From Paeniglutamicibacter kerguelensis (GTDB lineage: Bacteria > Actinomycetota > Actinomycetes > Actinomycetales > Micrococcaceae), in the NCBI RefSeq assembly GCF_017876535.1, contig NZ_JAGIOF010000001.1, forward strand, positions 1,674,001 to 1,738,000: a stretch of 64,000 bases of DNA, in the 5' to 3' direction. The notes below the pieces were generated by a model, which had not been told where the DNA came from, searched no databases, and saw nothing but the letters and a program-made list of their open reading frames with translations. Within the stretch, counting starts at the first letter, position 1; each line of letters opens with the position of its first letter. Made by a program: the position numbers and the translations under genes. Shown here in pieces: positions 31,797 to 41,105 of this stretch.

Positions 31797-32696
31797 CTAC
31801 TTGCCCGTGCCGACAGCTCCATCGTCACCCGACGAGTCGCCCTGCTTTGCTGACCCCGGTTCCGTGACGATTTTTGGCTCCGGGATTTGCTCAGTTTTCG
31901 GGTCGGTGACCGGTGCCGGCTCGGTTTCGGGAGCGAGGTCCGCCGGTGGGGTTTCGTCTGATTCGCCCGTTTCCGGCTCTACGATCTGGACAGAACCACT
32001 GTCCCCGTCAACCGGGGTGCCGTCCGCGTCCTGGCTATCGTTGTTCGTTCCCTCTTTGCCCGTGCCATCCTCGGTCTGCCCTGGCACTTCGTCCGCCGGC
32101 TCAGTCGATTCCTCCGCCTTGTCCGCTGGGGACTGATTGCCGGTCAGCACCCGGCCGAGTGTCGTCGTCTTCTGCTTGCTCGTGCCGGTGTCAATGCCCG
32201 TCGTCGTCGAGACCAGACTGGAGATCGGCTGCTGGGTGCCGAATTCGACGGCGGTGATGCCAACCATCGCGATTGCGAACGCGCCTACACTGACCGACGC
32301 GATCTTGATCCAGGTCTTGGGCGTGAGCTTCTTTCCAGCGCGTGCTGGCTGGTCGTCGGTAGCCCCGGCAACCTCGGCCGGTGCACTGGCGGCCATCGTT
32401 TCGCCCGTGTTGGCCTCGCCGTCGTCGGCACCGTCGGCAGTGAGGCCGCGCCGGTTTCGCCTGGGGATTCTCACCTTGGCCACATCGGTAGCCGATTTGA
32501 GTGTCCGGGAATATAGAGCGCCACCCACCGTGGCGACGATTGAACCGAGTGCAGCGCCGAGAAGCGTTCCTGCAACCCCAAGGAAGGAGCCTACTAATGC
32601 AGAGGTTACAGCGGCCATAGCCGAGCCGATGGTCTGGGTTCCGCTTAGTCCCAGGGATAGTTTTGGCTTGTCGCCGGTAGAAGAGTTGTCAGCCAT
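31797..32696 (-). CDS. Unrecognised single-pass membrane protein
   Basis: A protein of about 299 residues. Residues 1-70 hold a Gly/Ala-rich hydrophobic stretch (AMAAVTSALVGSFLGVAGTLLG and beyond) resembling a glycine-zipper module seen in other actinobacterial hypothetical proteins. A basic spacer follows, then one transmembrane segment (IASVSVGAFAIAMVGITAVEF) and a C-terminal tail of about 110 residues that is acidic, Pro/Thr/Glu/Asp-rich and probably extracellular and unstructured. No enzyme motif. Start is ATG 32696 or GTG 32702; no good ribosome site. It lies in the decayed patch next to an IS remnant, and local GC drops upstream of it, so horizontal origin is plausible. Confidence 0.65.
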   Translation of the reverse strand: MADNSSTGDKPKLSLGLSGTQTIGSAMAAVTSALVGSFLGVAGTLLGAALGSIVATVGGALYSRTLKSATDVAKVRIPRRNRRGLTADGADDGEANTGETMAASAPAEVAGATDDQPARAGKKLTPKTWIKIASVSVGAFAIAMVGITAVEFGTQQPISSLVSTTTGIDTGTSKQKTTTLGRVLTGNQSPADKAEESTEPADEVPGQTEDGTGKEGTNNDSQDADGTPVDGDSGSVQIVEPETGESDETPPADLAPETEPAPVTDPKTEQIPEPKIVTEPGSAKQGDSSGDDGAVGTGK

Positions 32697-33014
32697 GTTC
32701 ACACAAGTTTCAATCAGGGAATATTACGAATGGATAACGTTACCATTCTGTTGCAAATTTCAGCCCGACCGAGATGGGTTTATGGCGGTATTCACAGTCG
32801 GGAGAATGGCTGGGGTTTTGTCCAGATAACTGGCCATTGGGTGCCGAATCCACTGCCCCGGCACCCAATGCTCGCGGTGGCTGTAGTCTCGACAGGCATC
32901 AGGACAGGAATTGGCATTATCGGCTTTTCTCAGTCGTCTATACGAATTCCGTTGAGCGCGTGCCTCACGCAAATCTTTCAGACCCTGCCGGAAACATCGT
33001 CATTTTCGCGCACG

Positions 33015-33250
33015 ATCTCACCAACGAAGTACGGCGACACCACTGCTGTGGATGGCATTTCCTCGAGGTGCCTGCGTGGGCGGGCGTCCTTCGGCGTGCT
33101 TGGCCCCAACGGCGCGGGAGAATCGACGACGATGCTGGCGATCGGCGGGGGCGTTTCCCAGCGCACCTCCGGCGGGCTGGCCATCATGGGCATGGATTCA
33201 GATCTGTCTCGAGTGCGAAGGCCGATCTGTACGATCTTGCTCGTCCTGCC
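33015..33250 (+). pseudogene. Fragment of an ABC transporter ATPase
   Basis: About 75 codons in one frame read TKYGDTTAVDGIS, then FGVLGPNGAGESTTM, then SGGLAIMGMDSD. This is the N-terminal Walker A region of an ABC ATPase of the multidrug/daunorubicin type. The Walker A lysine is replaced by Glu (GAGEST), and the rest of the domain (Q-loop, LSGGQ, Walker B) is absent, so the piece cannot be active. Confidence 0.75.
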
Positions 33251-33441
33251 CATGTTCAGAGTGGCACTCCGAATGGGATGACCGACACACGCCACGATCG
33301 ACTTCCATCCAGGCGCGAGGGGCAGTAGTCATGATCGGCCCACCCGGGATGCAGGAAATCCACAAAGTATGTAGTCATTGACGCCTGATACTGACCCAAA
33401 GTTGTACGATCCCGCAATCAGTTTTCATCACCGACCCACGC

Positions 33442-33454
33442 GGGGGGGGGGGGG
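33442..33454 (+). repeat. Homopolymeric G13 tract
   Basis: Thirteen consecutive G residues, 71 bases ahead of the hydrolase start codon. Confidence 0.95.
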
Positions 33455-33525
33455 TAATCCCGTGACCGGCCGCAAGGTACCGGACACCACGCGCCGGGGC
33501 GCAACTTGCCACTAGGCTTGGATGC

Positions 33526-34500
33526 ATGCCAGCCGAAGTCTTCTGCCCCCAGCGCCCGAGCCTGCACAGCATCCACGAGGTGCACGGATCCCAAGTCCAC
33601 TGCTGGAGCTACCCCGCACGGGAAACCAGCCGCGGGGTGATCCTGGCCGTGCACGGCTTCCGGGGAGACCACCACGGGCTCGTGAGGCTGATTGAAGAGC
33701 TGCCCGGCTACACGGTCATCGTCCCGGACCTGCCGGGCTTCGGGGTCTCCACCCCGTTCGCCGCCGCACCGGGGCACCCGCAGCCGACACACGACGTGAC
33801 CGGGTACACCGAGGTCATCCACGCGCTGCGCACGGAGCTGGCCCTCGGGCCGGATACCATCCTGCTGGGCCACTCCTTCGGCAGCATCGTCGCCTCCTCC
33901 TACCTGGCCAAGCACCCCGAGGCGTTTGCCCAACTGGTGCTCATCAACCCGATCTGCGAGCCCGCGCTCGAGGGCGACCAGGCGTTCATGTCCCGGGTCG
34001 CAAGCCTCTACTACCGGGCGGGGGCGGCGCTGCCGGCAAGACTCGGCGAGGGGCTGCTGCGCTCGCGCCTCATCACCGACGTGACAAGCCTGGCGATGCT
34101 GAAGTCCAAGGACCCCGCCATGCGCGCCTACGTCTTTGACCAGCACCGCCGCTACTTCTCCGGCTTCACCTCGCGGGCCACGCTGCGCGAGGCCTACGCC
34201 GCGTCGATCACCCAGACCGTGCGCGATTTTGCCGCGCGGATCTCACAGCCCACGTTGCTGGTGGTCGGCGAGCAGGACGAGCTGGGCTCCATCCCGGGGC
34301 AGAAGGCCTTGGAGCGCGCGTTCCCGCGCGGGGTCATGCGGGTGATTCCCGAGGTCGGGCACCTGGTCCACTACGAGAAGGCGCCGGAGGCCGGTGCGCT
34401 GGTCAACGGGTTCCTGGGCGCCGCGCACCCGTACGTGCCCAAGCCGGTGCCGCGCATCCTGCACGGGGCCCGGCCGGCCGTCCTGAAGGATGCCGGCTAG
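33526..34500 (+). CDS. Alpha/beta hydrolase
   Basis: A 324-residue soluble alpha/beta-hydrolase-fold protein. The nucleophile elbow is GHSFGS with Ser117; the oxyanion-hole region is AVHGFRGDHHG; the likely acid is in LLVVGEQDELG and the catalytic His in EVGHLVHYEKAP. Substrate unknown. No signal peptide. The stop codon overlaps the convergent priA stop (TAG against CTA at 34497-34500). It sits where many relatives have fmt next to priA, and so marks a local rearrangement. Confidence 0.85.
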   Translation: MPAEVFCPQRPSLHSIHEVHGSQVHCWSYPARETSRGVILAVHGFRGDHHGLVRLIEELPGYTVIVPDLPGFGVSTPFAAAPGHPQPTHDVTGYTEVIHALRTELALGPDTILLGHSFGSIVASSYLAKHPEAFAQLVLINPICEPALEGDQAFMSRVASLYYRAGAALPARLGEGLLRSRLITDVTSLAMLKSKDPAMRAYVFDQHRRYFSGFTSRATLREAYAASITQTVRDFAARISQPTLLVVGEQDELGSIPGQKALERAFPRGVMRVIPEVGHLVHYEKAPEAGALVNGFLGAAHPYVPKPVPRILHGARPAVLKDAG

Positions 34501-36674
34501 AGGATGCCGTCCGGGTCCACCCGGATCGCCAGGATCGGTTCCTTCGCCGCACTGAAGCTTGCCCGCAGCGTCCGCAGCTTCCTGGTGACGGCGGGCCCCT
34601 GGGCGTAGGAGTAGAAGAGCAGCCAGCGGTGCTCGCCCTCGCCCTCCAGCACCGGTCCGTGCAGGCGGACATCGTCCCCGAAGCCCAGTGCCGCCACGAA
34701 CTTGTCGGCGGTTGCCGCGGGACCCCTGACCAGGGCCGTGCGCACTGCCGGAGGCAGCCCCAAGACGCGGCGCTCCCCCAGTTCCGCATCGGCGTAGGCT
34801 CCGGCATCGAACCTCACCAGCGCGCGCATCGGCTCGCTGGGCTCCCCGGCCACCACCACGGTCCCGCCGCCGGGCATGCCCGGGGCGCCCTCGTGGCCGC
34901 GGGCCAGCTGCGCGGCACCCATCCACCGGTTGAGCACCTCTTCGCCGGTGCGCAGGCCCTCGCGGGACATCATCCGGTCCCCGTCCAGCAGCAGCACCGC
35001 CGCATAGCCGTGCTCCGCGACCGGCTCGGCGCCGGGGGTGGCGACGATCAATGCCGGGGCGTCGGGGACATGGTGCAGCGGCTTGGCGCCGGTGGCCGCC
35101 ACCACGTTCACGTTGGGGAAGGCCCGCCCGAGTTCCTCCACGGTGCGGTCCGCGCCGATGCTCGCCGCGCGCAGCCGCATGAACCCGCATTCGGCGCACG
35201 ACCAGCCGGCCGCCACCAGACCGCACCAGCCGCAGGACGGTGCGCCGCGCGCATCGTCAAGCGCCAGCGGGCCCGTGCACTTGGTGCAGCGCGCACTGGT
35301 CCTGCAGCGTTCGCAGCGCAGCGCCGGCATGAATCCGGTGCGGGCCACCTGCACCAGCACCGGGCCGCGTTCCAGCGCGCGCTTGGCCTCACGCCAGGCC
35401 GCGGCGGGCAGCCGGGCCGCATGCAGCAGCGGGTCGCGGTTCTGTTCGAATTCGTCGGAGGCCGCGATCACCCGCGGCGCGTGGGCGCGCAGCAGCGCAC
35501 GGCTGGCCCGCAGCTCGAGCGCCCAGTTGCTGCGGATCAGCCGCTGGGCCTCAGCGCTGCGCCCGGGTGCCGCAACCAGCAGGGCAGCGTTCTCGATCTC
35601 GCTGCGCAACAACAGCACCTCGCGGGCGTGGTGGTAGGGGGCACGCGGTTCGGCGTGCGAGGTGTCCGCATCGTCCCAGATGATCGCCAGCCCCAGGTCC
35701 TTCACCGGGGCGAAGGCCGCGTTGCGGGTGCCCACCACCAGGTTGGTGTTGCCGCGGGCCACCCTGAGGAAGTTCCTGTAGCGCGGGGTCTGCCCGTCCT
35801 CGGCGCTGAGCCGGACGTAGTTCCCGGCGCCGATCCGCTCGTCCAGCAGCGTGCACAGCCGGGCCAGGTCGCGCGCGTCGGGCACGACGATCAGTGCGCC
35901 GCGCCCCGATTCGTTGGCCGCCAGCGCCGCCTCCAGCAACAGCGCCGGCCAGTGGCCGGGGCGGTTGGGCACCGCGCTGAGCACCGCGCGCGGGGAATTG
36001 CCCGCAGCGAGTTCCGCGGCGAAGTGCGCCCCGCCGTCGTATTCGGCCAGCAGCGGGCTGTGCAGTGGGTCGACATGTGATGGTCCAAGATCGCGTGAAT
36101 CGACGCTGTGTGGATGGAGTCCGTGTTGATCGCCCACGGGCGCATCGTCGGCGTGTCGGTTCGGGACACGCGGGTCGACCGGGCCCGGGTCGGCTGCCGG
36201 CGGGTTTGTTTCAGGCGGGTTCGTCTCAGTCGCTTCGGCAGCGGTGCCGGTTTCCTTTTCGACCCGGGCCATGCGCGGGGGGACGGCAGAGCGCAAGACG
36301 TCCCAGAGCGTCCCCGCGTAGCGTTCGGCCACGGCGCGGGCCGTGGCAAGCACCGGCGCGCTGAGCACCACCTCGGGCGACACCACCGCTCCGAGGGGCT
36401 GCAATTTCACGCCCGGTTCGCCGTGTTCAAGGCGTTCGGAGAGGAATCCGGCCAGCTCCTGGCCGCCGAAGCGCACCTTCACCCGCACGCCCGGCTGCGC
36501 GAAGGCATCCAGCTCCGCTGGCACTAGGTAGTCGAAGGGTCGGTCCAGGTGCGGCAGCGCCGAGTCGATGACAACCCGGGCCACGGGCAGCTGCTCGGCC
36601 GTCTTGGGGGTTCCGGGCAGCGTGGAGCCCAGGTCAAAGCCGGCCAGCAGCGATGGCTGAAGTGGATCACTCAC
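34497..36674 (-). CDS. priA: Replication restart protein PriA, helicase-degenerate form
   Basis: A 725-residue PriA-like protein from GTG 36674. The N-terminal 3'-DNA-binding domain is clear (VARVVIDSALPHLDRPFDYLVP), and the zinc-binding cysteines appear in RCERCRTSARCTKC and APSCGWCGLVAAGWSCAECG. The helicase Walker A is missing and the DEAH-like box reads WDDADTSH, so ATP-driven unwinding is unlikely; this loss is typical of actinobacterial PriA. A low-complexity Pro/His/Asp-rich insert covers roughly residues 155-215 (36040-36230). The frame stays open to 36923 through repeat-rich DNA. Follows metK. Confidence 0.9.
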   Translation of the reverse strand: MSDPLQPSLLAGFDLGSTLPGTPKTAEQLPVARVVIDSALPHLDRPFDYLVPAELDAFAQPGVRVKVRFGGQELAGFLSERLEHGEPGVKLQPLGAVVSPEVVLSAPVLATARAVAERYAGTLWDVLRSAVPPRMARVEKETGTAAEATETNPPETNPPAADPGPVDPRVPNRHADDAPVGDQHGLHPHSVDSRDLGPSHVDPLHSPLLAEYDGGAHFAAELAAGNSPRAVLSAVPNRPGHWPALLLEAALAANESGRGALIVVPDARDLARLCTLLDERIGAGNYVRLSAEDGQTPRYRNFLRVARGNTNLVVGTRNAAFAPVKDLGLAIIWDDADTSHAEPRAPYHHAREVLLLRSEIENAALLVAAPGRSAEAQRLIRSNWALELRASRALLRAHAPRVIAASDEFEQNRDPLLHAARLPAAAWREAKRALERGPVLVQVARTGFMPALRCERCRTSARCTKCTGPLALDDARGAPSCGWCGLVAAGWSCAECGFMRLRAASIGADRTVEELGRAFPNVNVVAATGAKPLHHVPDAPALIVATPGAEPVAEHGYAAVLLLDGDRMMSREGLRTGEEVLNRWMGAAQLARGHEGAPGMPGGGTVVVAGEPSEPMRALVRFDAGAYADAELGERRVLGLPPAVRTALVRGPAATADKFVAALGFGDDVRLHGPVLEGEGEHRWLLFYSYAQGPAVTRKLRTLRASFSAAKEPILAIRVDPDGIL

Positions 36675-36984
36675 GGTGCCGGCGCGTTCCCTTCGGGTTG
36701 TCCTGTGTTTGTCGGTGTAATCGGTGTATTCGGTGTTCACCGTTTTCCACCCATGCCTGGCGCTGCCCATCGGGCAGATGCCCGCCAGACAGATGTCCAC
36801 CAGCATTGTGGCACGTCCGGCCACCGATTTGCCTAGCGGCTTGCCAAATCGGCAGGCGTACGGCTTGCCGGATTGCTCGGCAAACGGCTCGGCCCCCGCG
36901 GCGCCGGCCCTCGAGGGGGTCAAGCGCCACGGGGGCCGGCAGCGGCACGGCGCCGGGGCGGCCCTGCTGCGGGTTTACGGGCAC
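36675..36984. other. Repeat-rich intergenic region between metK and priA
   Basis: 310 bases without a supported gene. It contains three tandem 9-base repeats (36712-36738), two imperfect 15-base repeats (about 36774-36803: CAGATGCCCGCCAGA / CAGATGTCCACCAGC) and a short dyad CCGATTTG/CAAATCGG (36823-36852). Confidence 0.6.
36712..36738. repeat. Three tandem 9-bp repeats TCGGTGTNN
   Basis: TCGGTGTAA, TCGGTGTAT and TCGGTGTTC stand directly one after another, 38 bases ahead of the priA start. Confidence 0.9.
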
Positions 36985-38190
36985 CTAGGCCCCGAAGTAC
37001 GCCTTGAGCGCGTTCACGCGGTCAAGCGCTTCCCAGGTGAAGTCGGTATCCTCGCGGCCGAAGTGGCCGTGGGCTGCGGTCTTCTGGTAGATCGGGCGCT
37101 TCAGGTCCAGGTCCTCGATGATGCCCAGCGGGCGCAGGTCGAAGACCTCGTTGATCGCCGCGGTGATCTTCGCCGGGTCGACGGTCTCGGTGCCGAAAGT
37201 CTCCACGTAGAGGCCAACCGGGCGCGCCACGCCGATGGCGTAGGCGATCTGCACCTCGACGCGTCGTGCCAGGCCGGCTGCAACGACGTTCTTGGCGACC
37301 CAGCGCATGGCGTAGGCGGCCGAGCGGTCCACCTTCGAGGGGTCCTTGCCGGAGAATGCGCCGCCGCCGTGGCGGGCGAACCCGCCGTAGGTGTCAACGA
37401 TGATCTTTCGGCCGGTGAGGCCGGCGTCGCCGACCGGGCCGCCGATGACGAAGGGGCCCGACGGGTTCAGGATGATGCGGGTCTTGGAGGTGTCTAGCGG
37501 GGCGTTGGCCAGCACCGGGATCACCACGTGCTCCAGCAGCCCGTCCTTCAGGTCCTCCAGGGAGAACTCGGCGGCGTGCTGGGAGGAAACCACGATGGTC
37601 TCGACCGAGACCGGGGTATCGCCGTCGTAGCCGACCGTGACCTGGGTCTTGCCGTCCGGGCGCAGCAGGTCCAACAGGCCGGATTTGCGGACGTCGGTCA
37701 GGCGCTCGGAGAGTCGGTGCGCCAGGTGGATCGGGGTGGGCATGAGGGTTTCGGTCTCGTCCGAGGCATAGCCGAACATCAGGCCCTGGTCACCGGCGCC
37801 CTGCGCGTCGCGCGGGTCCACCGCGGTGCCCTCGCGGACCTCCAGCGAGTTGAAGACGCCGTCGGAGATTTCCTGGGACTGCTGCCCGATCGACACCGAA
37901 ACGCCGCAGCGGGCGCCGTCGAAGCCGTTGGCAGAGGAGTCGTAGCCGATGTCCAGGATGGTGCGGCGCACGATCTCCGGGATTTCGACGTAGCCGTCGG
38001 TCGTCACCTCACCGGCAACGTGCACCAACCCGGTGGTGGTCAGCGTCTCCACCGCTACACGGGAGTTGGGGTCCTGCGCCAGCATGGCGTCGAGGATGGC
38101 ATCGGAGATCTGGTCGCAGATCTTGTCCGGGTGGCCCTCCGTAACCGATTCGGAGGTGAAGAGGCGCAGCTGCGGGGTTTCTAAAGTCAC
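36985..38190 (-). CDS. metK: S-adenosylmethionine synthetase
   Basis: A 401-residue methionine adenosyltransferase that makes SAM from methionine and ATP. Signatures are [19 protein letters not shown] near the N-terminus, MFGYASDET and [19 protein letters not shown]. The start is GTG 38190. SAM made here feeds the methyltransferases in the window such as RsmE. It lies between coaBC and priA, the usual actinobacterial order. No SAM riboswitch could be recognised in the 137-base gap upstream. Confidence 0.97.
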   Translation of the reverse strand: MTLETPQLRLFTSESVTEGHPDKICDQISDAILDAMLAQDPNSRVAVETLTTTGLVHVAGEVTTDGYVEIPEIVRRTILDIGYDSSANGFDGARCGVSVSIGQQSQEISDGVFNSLEVREGTAVDPRDAQGAGDQGLMFGYASDETETLMPTPIHLAHRLSERLTDVRKSGLLDLLRPDGKTQVTVGYDGDTPVSVETIVVSSQHAAEFSLEDLKDGLLEHVVIPVLANAPLDTSKTRIILNPSGPFVIGGPVGDAGLTGRKIIVDTYGGFARHGGGAFSGKDPSKVDRSAAYAMRWVAKNVVAAGLARRVEVQIAYAIGVARPVGLYVETFGTETVDPAKITAAINEVFDLRPLGIIEDLDLKRPIYQKTAAHGHFGREDTDFTWEALDRVNALKAYFGA

Positions 38191-38327
38191 CTAGCCACTC
38201 TACCGTCAACTTGGCGCGCGGTCAGATTCATGCGTCAGCGCCGTGAAGTGCGTGTGACGAGGCCGGTCGGCGGGCATGACGTTGCGTGACGCCCGGTGAC
38301 GCGCCGCGAGCGGCCCCGGGTGCGGTA

Positions 38328-39578
38328 CTAGCCGCGCAGCGCACCGGCCACGGCGGCGATGATGGCCGCGGCGACGTCGTCCTTGGATCCGGCGGCGTGC
38401 ACCGGCTCCGCGGCGTTCGCAAAGAGGATGGTGACCGAATTCTCATCGGTCCCGAAGGTCAGGTTCTCCCCCACCTCGTTGACGACCAGCAGTTCGCAGC
38501 CCTTGCGGGCCAGCTTGGCCGCACCGTATTCAAGCACGCTGTTTTCCGCGTCGCCGGTTTCCGCCGCGAATCCGACGATCAGGCCCGGCAGGTCGCCGAC
38601 CAGCCCCTGCGCCGCGCGGTCGGCAACCAGCAGTGCCAGGATGTCCGGGTTGCGCACCAGCGTGATGACCGGGTCGGCGTGCTCGTCGGACTTCTTGATC
38701 TTGGAGTCCACGTACTCGGCGGGACGGAAGTCCGCGACGGCCGCGCTCATGATCAGCACGTCGGCCCCGCGCGCGGCCTCGTTCACGGCGGCCTGCAGCT
38801 GCCGGGCCGTGGACGCGGTGCTCAGTTCGACGCCCTCGGGCGCCGGCTGGTCCATGTGCGCCGCGATGAAGCGCACCCGGGCGCCGGCGGCCATCGCCGC
38901 CTTGGCCAGGGCTATGCCCTGGCGTCCGGAGGAACGGTTGCCGAGGTAGCGCACCGGGTCCAGGGGTTCGCGGGTGCCGCCTGCCGAAATCGCGAGGATC
39001 CTGCCCGCCAGCGGAAGCTCCGCCGGTGCGCCCTCGCCGGCATCGGACAGGTACGGCCCGACCGTTGCAAAAATGTCCTCGGGTTCGGGCAGACGCCCGG
39101 GGCCCGAGTCCTTGCCGGTGAGCCTGCCCACGGCCGGGTCCATCACGTGGACGCCGCGGGAGCGCAGCGTCGCAACATTGGCCCGCGTTGCCGGGTGCTC
39201 CCACATTTCGGTGTGCATGGCCGGGGCCATCACCACGGGCGCGCCGGTGGCAAGCAGCGTGCCGGTGAGCAGGTCGTTGGCCATGCCGGCCGCCGCGCGT
39301 GCCAGCACGTCCGCGGTTGCCGGGACGATCACCACCAGGTCGGCCATTTGGCCCAGTCGCACGTGGTTGACGGTGTCGACGGCCTCAAAGACGCTGGTGC
39401 GCACCGGGTTGCCGCTCAGCGCCTCCCAGGTGGCGATGCCCACGAACTGCAGCGACGCCTCGGTGGGGATCACGTCGACGTGGTGGCCCGCCTCCTTAAA
39501 CAGCCGTAGCAGCAAAGCTGCCTTGTAGGCGGCGATCCCTGCGGATACACCAAGAACAATGCGCTTCACTGCTACCAC
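38328..39578 (-). CDS. coaBC: Bifunctional phosphopantothenoylcysteine decarboxylase/synthetase
   Basis: A 416-residue fusion for coenzyme A synthesis. The N-terminal flavoprotein CoaC domain (about 1-185) carries VLGVSAGIAAYKA, PATADVLARAAAGMANDLLT and VMAPAMHTEMW; the C-terminal CoaB domain (about 190-416) carries ISAGGTREPLDPVRYLGN, the SSGRQG loop, MSAAVADF and IVGFAAETGD. It couples cysteine to 4'-phosphopantothenate with CTP and then decarboxylates the product. GTG 39578 and an in-frame GTG at 39569 are both possible starts. rpoZ lies 74 bases upstream, gmk and mihF beyond. Confidence 0.96.
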   Translation of the reverse strand: MVAVKRIVLGVSAGIAAYKAALLLRLFKEAGHHVDVIPTEASLQFVGIATWEALSGNPVRTSVFEAVDTVNHVRLGQMADLVVIVPATADVLARAAAGMANDLLTGTLLATGAPVVMAPAMHTEMWEHPATRANVATLRSRGVHVMDPAVGRLTGKDSGPGRLPEPEDIFATVGPYLSDAGEGAPAELPLAGRILAISAGGTREPLDPVRYLGNRSSGRQGIALAKAAMAAGARVRFIAAHMDQPAPEGVELSTASTARQLQAAVNEAARGADVLIMSAAVADFRPAEYVDSKIKKSDEHADPVITLVRNPDILALLVADRAAQGLVGDLPGLIVGFAAETGDAENSVLEYGAAKLARKGCELLVVNEVGENLTFGTDENSVTILFANAAEPVHAAGSKDDVAAAIIAAVAGALRG

Positions 39579-39652
39579 CGATACTCTCGTGCGGAGCCGG
39601 CCGCTTCCGGGCCCAGGCCCCTATGTTCAAAAAGCCTGGGAGGCCCGGGTAA

Positions 39653-39916
39653 TTACTCTGCCGCTTCTTCGATCTTCGTGACGCTGAGCATGCCCTCGTT
39701 GATTTCGCGCAGTGCGATCGACAGCGGCTTCTCGTTCAGGCGGGTGTCGACCAGCGGGCCGACGTACTCGAACAGGCCCTCGTGCAGCTGTGCGTAGTAT
39801 GCGTTGATCTGGCGTGCGCGCTTGGCGGAGTTAATCACCAGGGCGTACTTCGAGTCGGTGGTGGTCAGCAGCGAGTCGATGGACGGGCTGATGATGCCTT
39901 CAAGGTTCGTGGTCAA
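39653..39916 (-). CDS. rpoZ: DNA-directed RNA polymerase omega subunit
   Basis: An 87-residue omega subunit that helps beta-prime folding and RNA polymerase assembly. The core [20 protein letters not shown] and the C-terminal [15 protein letters not shown] are family-typical. The start is a rare TTG at 39916: GGAGG lies five bases upstream and the protein then begins with [16 protein letters not shown], as in relatives; upstream in-frame sequence is not similar. It belongs to the mihF-gmk-rpoZ-coaBC-metK series. Confidence 0.95.
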   Translation of the reverse strand: MTTNLEGIISPSIDSLLTTTDSKYALVINSAKRARQINAYYAQLHEGLFEYVGPLVDTRLNEKPLSIALREINEGMLSVTKIEEAAE

Positions 39917-40009
39917 CGAAGCCTCCAAATAACTAGTCGGTGGATCAGTCGGGGTGCGAGCGGGGTTTGCGCGCCAAAGACGCACAAGGATCCCACCGGC
40001 AAAAAAGTT

Positions 40010-40600
40010 TTAGTGCTCGTGCGGGGTCAATCCCATGAGGGTAACCAGCTCGTTAGCCGCCCGCGAAATCTCGTCGTTGACGATGGTCACGTCAAATTCG
40101 GATTCGGCAGCAAGTTCCAGTTTAGCGGTTTCCAGCCGTCGCTGCTGCTCCTCGGGCGTTTCGGTGCCGCGTCCGATGAGCCGGCGGACCAATTCGTCCC
40201 AGCTTGGCGGGGCCAGGAACACGAATTTCGCCTCCGGCATGTTCTCCTTGACCTGGCGCGCGCCCTGCAGGTCGATCTCCAGCAGCACGTGCTTTCCGGC
40301 GGCAACCGCCTCTTCCACCTTGGTGCGGATCGTGCCGTAGCTGTTCTGCCCGTGCACGACCGCCCATTCAAGCATTTCCCCGTCCTGGACCAGTTCCGCA
40401 AACTTTTCGGGTCCGACGAAGAAGTAGTGCACACCATCGACCTCGCCGGGGCGGGGGTTGCGTGTGGTTGCGGAGACCGAGAGCCATACCTCCGGGTAGT
40501 TGTCTCGAATGTAGGTCGAGATCGTCCCCTTGCCCACGGCCGTGGGGCCGGCAAGTACTGTGACCGAAGGATGGGCACTAAACGTCATGGTGTGCTTCAT
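40010..40600 (-). CDS. gmk: Guanylate kinase
   Basis: A 196-residue kinase that converts GMP (or dGMP) to GDP with ATP. The P-loop is GPTAVGKG at residues 18-25; the GMP-binding segment [20 protein letters not shown] follows, then the lid around [18 protein letters not shown]. The ATG overlaps the mihF stop by one base (TAATG), so translation is probably coupled. ATG 40588 is an alternative start. Confidence 0.97.
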   Translation of the reverse strand: MKHTMTFSAHPSVTVLAGPTAVGKGTISTYIRDNYPEVWLSVSATTRNPRPGEVDGVHYFFVGPEKFAELVQDGEMLEWAVVHGQNSYGTIRTKVEEAVAAGKHVLLEIDLQGARQVKENMPEAKFVFLAPPSWDELVRRLIGRGTETPEEQQRRLETAKLELAAESEFDVTIVNDEISRAANELVTLMGLTPHEH

Positions 40601-40935
40601 TACTCTTTCGTTTTGGGTGGCGATTGCTGGAAATGTTCCACCAATGCGATGCGCTGTTTGCGCCCCAGTCCGCGCAGGCGCCGGCTGGGTGAGATCCCTA
40701 GTCTATCGATAAGGGTGTGGGCTCGGATTTCCCCGACCCCCGGCACGGACTCCAAAAGGTCCATCACGCGCAGGCGCCCGATGGCCTCGTCGTCCGGAAC
40801 CAGATCCAGGACCTCGGTGATGCTGAGCTTGCCGGCGCCAAATTGGTTCTTGATGTCGGCCCGACGCGTGCGCGCTGCCAGCGCCTTCGCCCGTGCTCGA
40901 ATACGATCCTCGTCCGAGAGTTCTCGCAGTACCAT
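40600..40935 (-). CDS. mihF: Integration host factor, actinobacterial type
   Basis: A 111-residue nucleoid-associated protein of the mycobacterial IHF family, unrelated in fold to HU/IHF alpha-beta. Landmarks are [36 protein letters not shown] (helix-two-turn-helix DNA-binding part) and [13 protein letters not shown] chose ATG 40935, where similarity begins, over the open frame to 41046. The 680-base region upstream carries two palindromes that may control it. The neighbour gmk is diagnostic for this gene in actinobacteria. Confidence 0.94.
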   Translation of the reverse strand: MVLRELSDEDRIRARAKALAARTRRADIKNQFGAGKLSITEVLDLVPDDEAIGRLRVMDLLESVPGVGEIRAHTLIDRLGISPSRRLRGLGRKQRIALVEHFQQSPPKTKE

Positions 40936-41091
40936 GCTCTTGCCGCCATTCCATCTGTAGGTTTCAGCACTAGGGCGGTGCGCCCTGAACCGAAGATAGC
41001 CAAACTTACTCCCCGATGCAATGGGTATTCGCGCCGTGGCTACCACGAATGCGACAAAGCGTCAAAACCGTGTTTCGTACGCGATTTATAA

Positions 41092-41105
41092 TTACAGCGC
41101 TGTAA
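41092..41105. promoter_or_regulatory. Palindrome TTACAGCGCTGTAA upstream of mihF
   Basis: A perfect 14-base palindrome 157 bases ahead of the mihF start and next to TATAAA on the minus strand. Candidate operator; the binding protein is unknown. Confidence 0.5.

Larger units (their letters stand above)
32703..33525. other. Low-coding patch with gene debris
   Basis: No intact gene. The first 200 bases are visibly richer in A and T than the surroundings. A fragment of an ABC ATPase lies at 33015-33250, and a 13-G run at 33442-33454. Confidence 0.6.

Noticed and set aside
37391..38184. Rightward frames opposite metK
   Set aside because: Shadow of metK codon bias.
38191..38327. SAM riboswitch ahead of metK
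   Set aside because: Several GTGACG repeats are present but no known SAM-riboswitch core could be built.
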